DNA from: an uncultured Clostridium sp.
Lineage (GTDB): Bacteria; Bacillota; Clostridia; Lachnospirales; Anaerotignaceae
Reading direction: 5' to 3'
Length of the DNA: 6,173 nucleotides
Assembly: GCA_947246775.1 (NCBI GenBank)
Contig: CAMXTM010000128.1
Span: forward strand, 1 to 6,173
Numbering within the stretch: the first letter of the stretch is position 1; each line of letters starts with the position of its first letter. Both the position numbers and the translations under genes were made by a program. A model generated the notes under the pieces. It saw only the letters and a program-made list of their open reading frames with translations. It was not told the DNA's origin and ran no database searches. Shown here one piece after another: positions 5,789 to 6,173 of this stretch.

Positions 5789-5843
5789 GGCTAAAATTGT
5801 ATAAAATTCGTATCATAATTGACTGATAAATTCGTAATTTACA

Positions 5844-5872
5844 TTGACAAAATATGTAATATACTGTATCAT
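5844..5872 (+). promoter_or_regulatory. Strong sigma-A-type promoter
   Basis: TTGACA (5844-5849) is a perfect -35 and TATCAT (5867-5872) a five-of-six -10, separated by exactly 17 bp. Transcription should start near 5879 and read rightward through a leader of about 160 bases into the gene at 6039. Confidence 0.75.
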
Positions 5873-5913
5873 TAGTTGTACAATGAAATAGTTCCTATTG
5901 TAACAGTAAAAGA

Positions 5914-5938
5914 GATAATCGCCTTAGAGGCTTTTATC
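5914..5938 (+). promoter_or_regulatory. Leader hairpin upstream of the right-edge gene
   Basis: GATAA (5914-5918) and GCCT (5921-5924) pair with AGGC (5928-5931) and TTATC (5934-5938), leaving a 2x2 internal loop and a 3-base loop. No T run follows, so it is not a terminator. It lies in the predicted 5' leader, between the promoter and the mini-ORF. Confidence 0.45.
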
Positions 5939-5967
5939 ATAGACATTATAAAAAAGGGGGCATTTGT

Positions 5968-5988
5968 ATGACTTGGAAAGGCGGATAA
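5968..5988 (+). CDS. Putative leader mini-ORF (MTWKGG)
   Basis: A six-codon frame, ATG to TAA, directly followed by a second stop (TAG). It has an excellent ribosome binding site (AAAAAGGGGG at 5951-5960, 7 bases from the ATG), better than those of most genes in this window. It lies inside the predicted leader of the gene at 6039, in a different frame from it. It could be a regulatory leader peptide, or the GGGGG site could load ribosomes with no functional peptide. It is too short for amino-acid-codon attenuation of the classic type. Confidence 0.35.
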   Translation: MTWKGG

Positions 5989-6038
5989 TAGCAAAACAAA
6001 GGGCAAACACAGACAAAAATAACAACGAGGTGATAACA

Positions 6039-6173
6039 ATGAATATGTACACAATGACATTAGTACAAAGTACGCCAGAGGGAAAGGGATATATTGTGGC
6101 ACCAAAATATATGCCTAAAAAGTGGGAAGCAAAAAATTCCCAATTCAATACACAATTAAACAGCAATTCTCAA
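6039..6173 (+). CDS. Hypothetical protein, 3'-partial
   Basis: The first 45 codons of a gene that runs off the right edge with no stop: MNMYTMTLVQSTPEGKGYIV then APKYMPKKWEAKN and a polar Q/N/S-rich stretch. I do not recognise it. There is no signal peptide or membrane span in the visible part. The start is well supported by GAGGTG at 6027-6032, 6 bases before the ATG, and by the strong promoter at 5844-5872. The opposite-strand open frames covering the same bases have neither. Confidence 0.7.
   Translation, partial: MNMYTMTLVQSTPEGKGYIVAPKYMPKKWEAKNSQFNTQLNSNSQ

Larger units (their letters stand above)
5690..6038. other. Divergent intergenic region (about 350-380 bp) between chemoreceptor and right-edge gene
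   Basis: Very A+T-rich left half with the 14-bp palindrome TATAAAATTTTATA at 5764-5777 and a weak leftward promoter. The middle has an imperfect direct repeat ahead of a strong rightward promoter. The right half is a transcribed leader with a hairpin, a 6-codon mini-ORF with its own ribosome binding site, and a purine-rich segment up to the next gene. Minus-strand open frames across 5872-6166 lack start signals and are not believed. Confidence 0.65.

Noticed and set aside
5996..6020. Cyclic di-GMP-I riboswitch suggested by GGGCAAAC near 6001
   Set aside because: The second hairpin and the GCAAAGCC-type element that must follow are missing; the downstream sequence is unstructured and A-rich.
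5872..6166. Two minus-strand open frames of 77 and 80 aa, one hydrophobic
   Set aside because: They overlap each other, have no ribosome binding sites, and oppose a strong promoter and a well-supported plus-strand start at 6039.

Overview
The window looks like chromosomal DNA of a motile, anaerobic, low-GC Firmicute, most likely a member of the Clostridia. The base composition is strongly A+T rich, ribosome binding sites are strong GGAGG/AAGGGGG types, and the gene content (sugar PTS permease, 2[4Fe-4S] ferredoxin, Cache-type chemoreceptor) fits. I cannot name the genus from sequence alone.

Layout. (1) Bases 2-1693 carry the 3' part of a sucrose/glucose-superfamily PTS permease (EIIC-EIIA visible, EIIB presumably off the left edge), followed by a terminator hairpin. 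(2) Bases 1694-2389 hold no gene. This gap contains the strangest feature of the window: eight copies of GACGGC/GCCGTC, four on each strand, plus four partial copies. They are embedded in TGACGGCAAAA-type motifs and paired into hairpins and larger inverted repeats. It also holds the presumed control region of the next gene. (3) Bases 2390-3942 are a rightward group: a small FMN-binding split-barrel (PNPOx-like) protein, a hairpin, a 63-aa 2[4Fe-4S] ferredoxin, an HxlR-family winged-helix regulator with its own -10 box and a palindromic operator candidate, and a 154-aa protein I do not recognise. (4) A hairpin at 3944-3981 separates these from a leftward methyl-accepting chemotaxis protein (start corrected to 5656). 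(5) Bases 5657-6038 are a divergent regulatory region with a near-consensus sigma-A promoter. It drives a rightward leader with a hairpin and a 6-codon mini-ORF, then a gene that begins at 6039 and runs off the right edge.

How the parts may work together. The PTS permease imports and phosphorylates a sugar and probably belongs to a sugar operon that lies to the left. The flavoprotein, ferredoxin and HxlR regulator look like a small redox module; HxlR proteins often sense thiol or electrophile stress through a cysteine near the N terminus, and this one has such a Cys-Pro. The chemoreceptor is an independent unit. No complete, clearly new multi-gene system is visible; the repeat cluster at 1889-2199, the unrecognised 154-aa protein and the leader at 5879-6038 are the parts least explained by known families.
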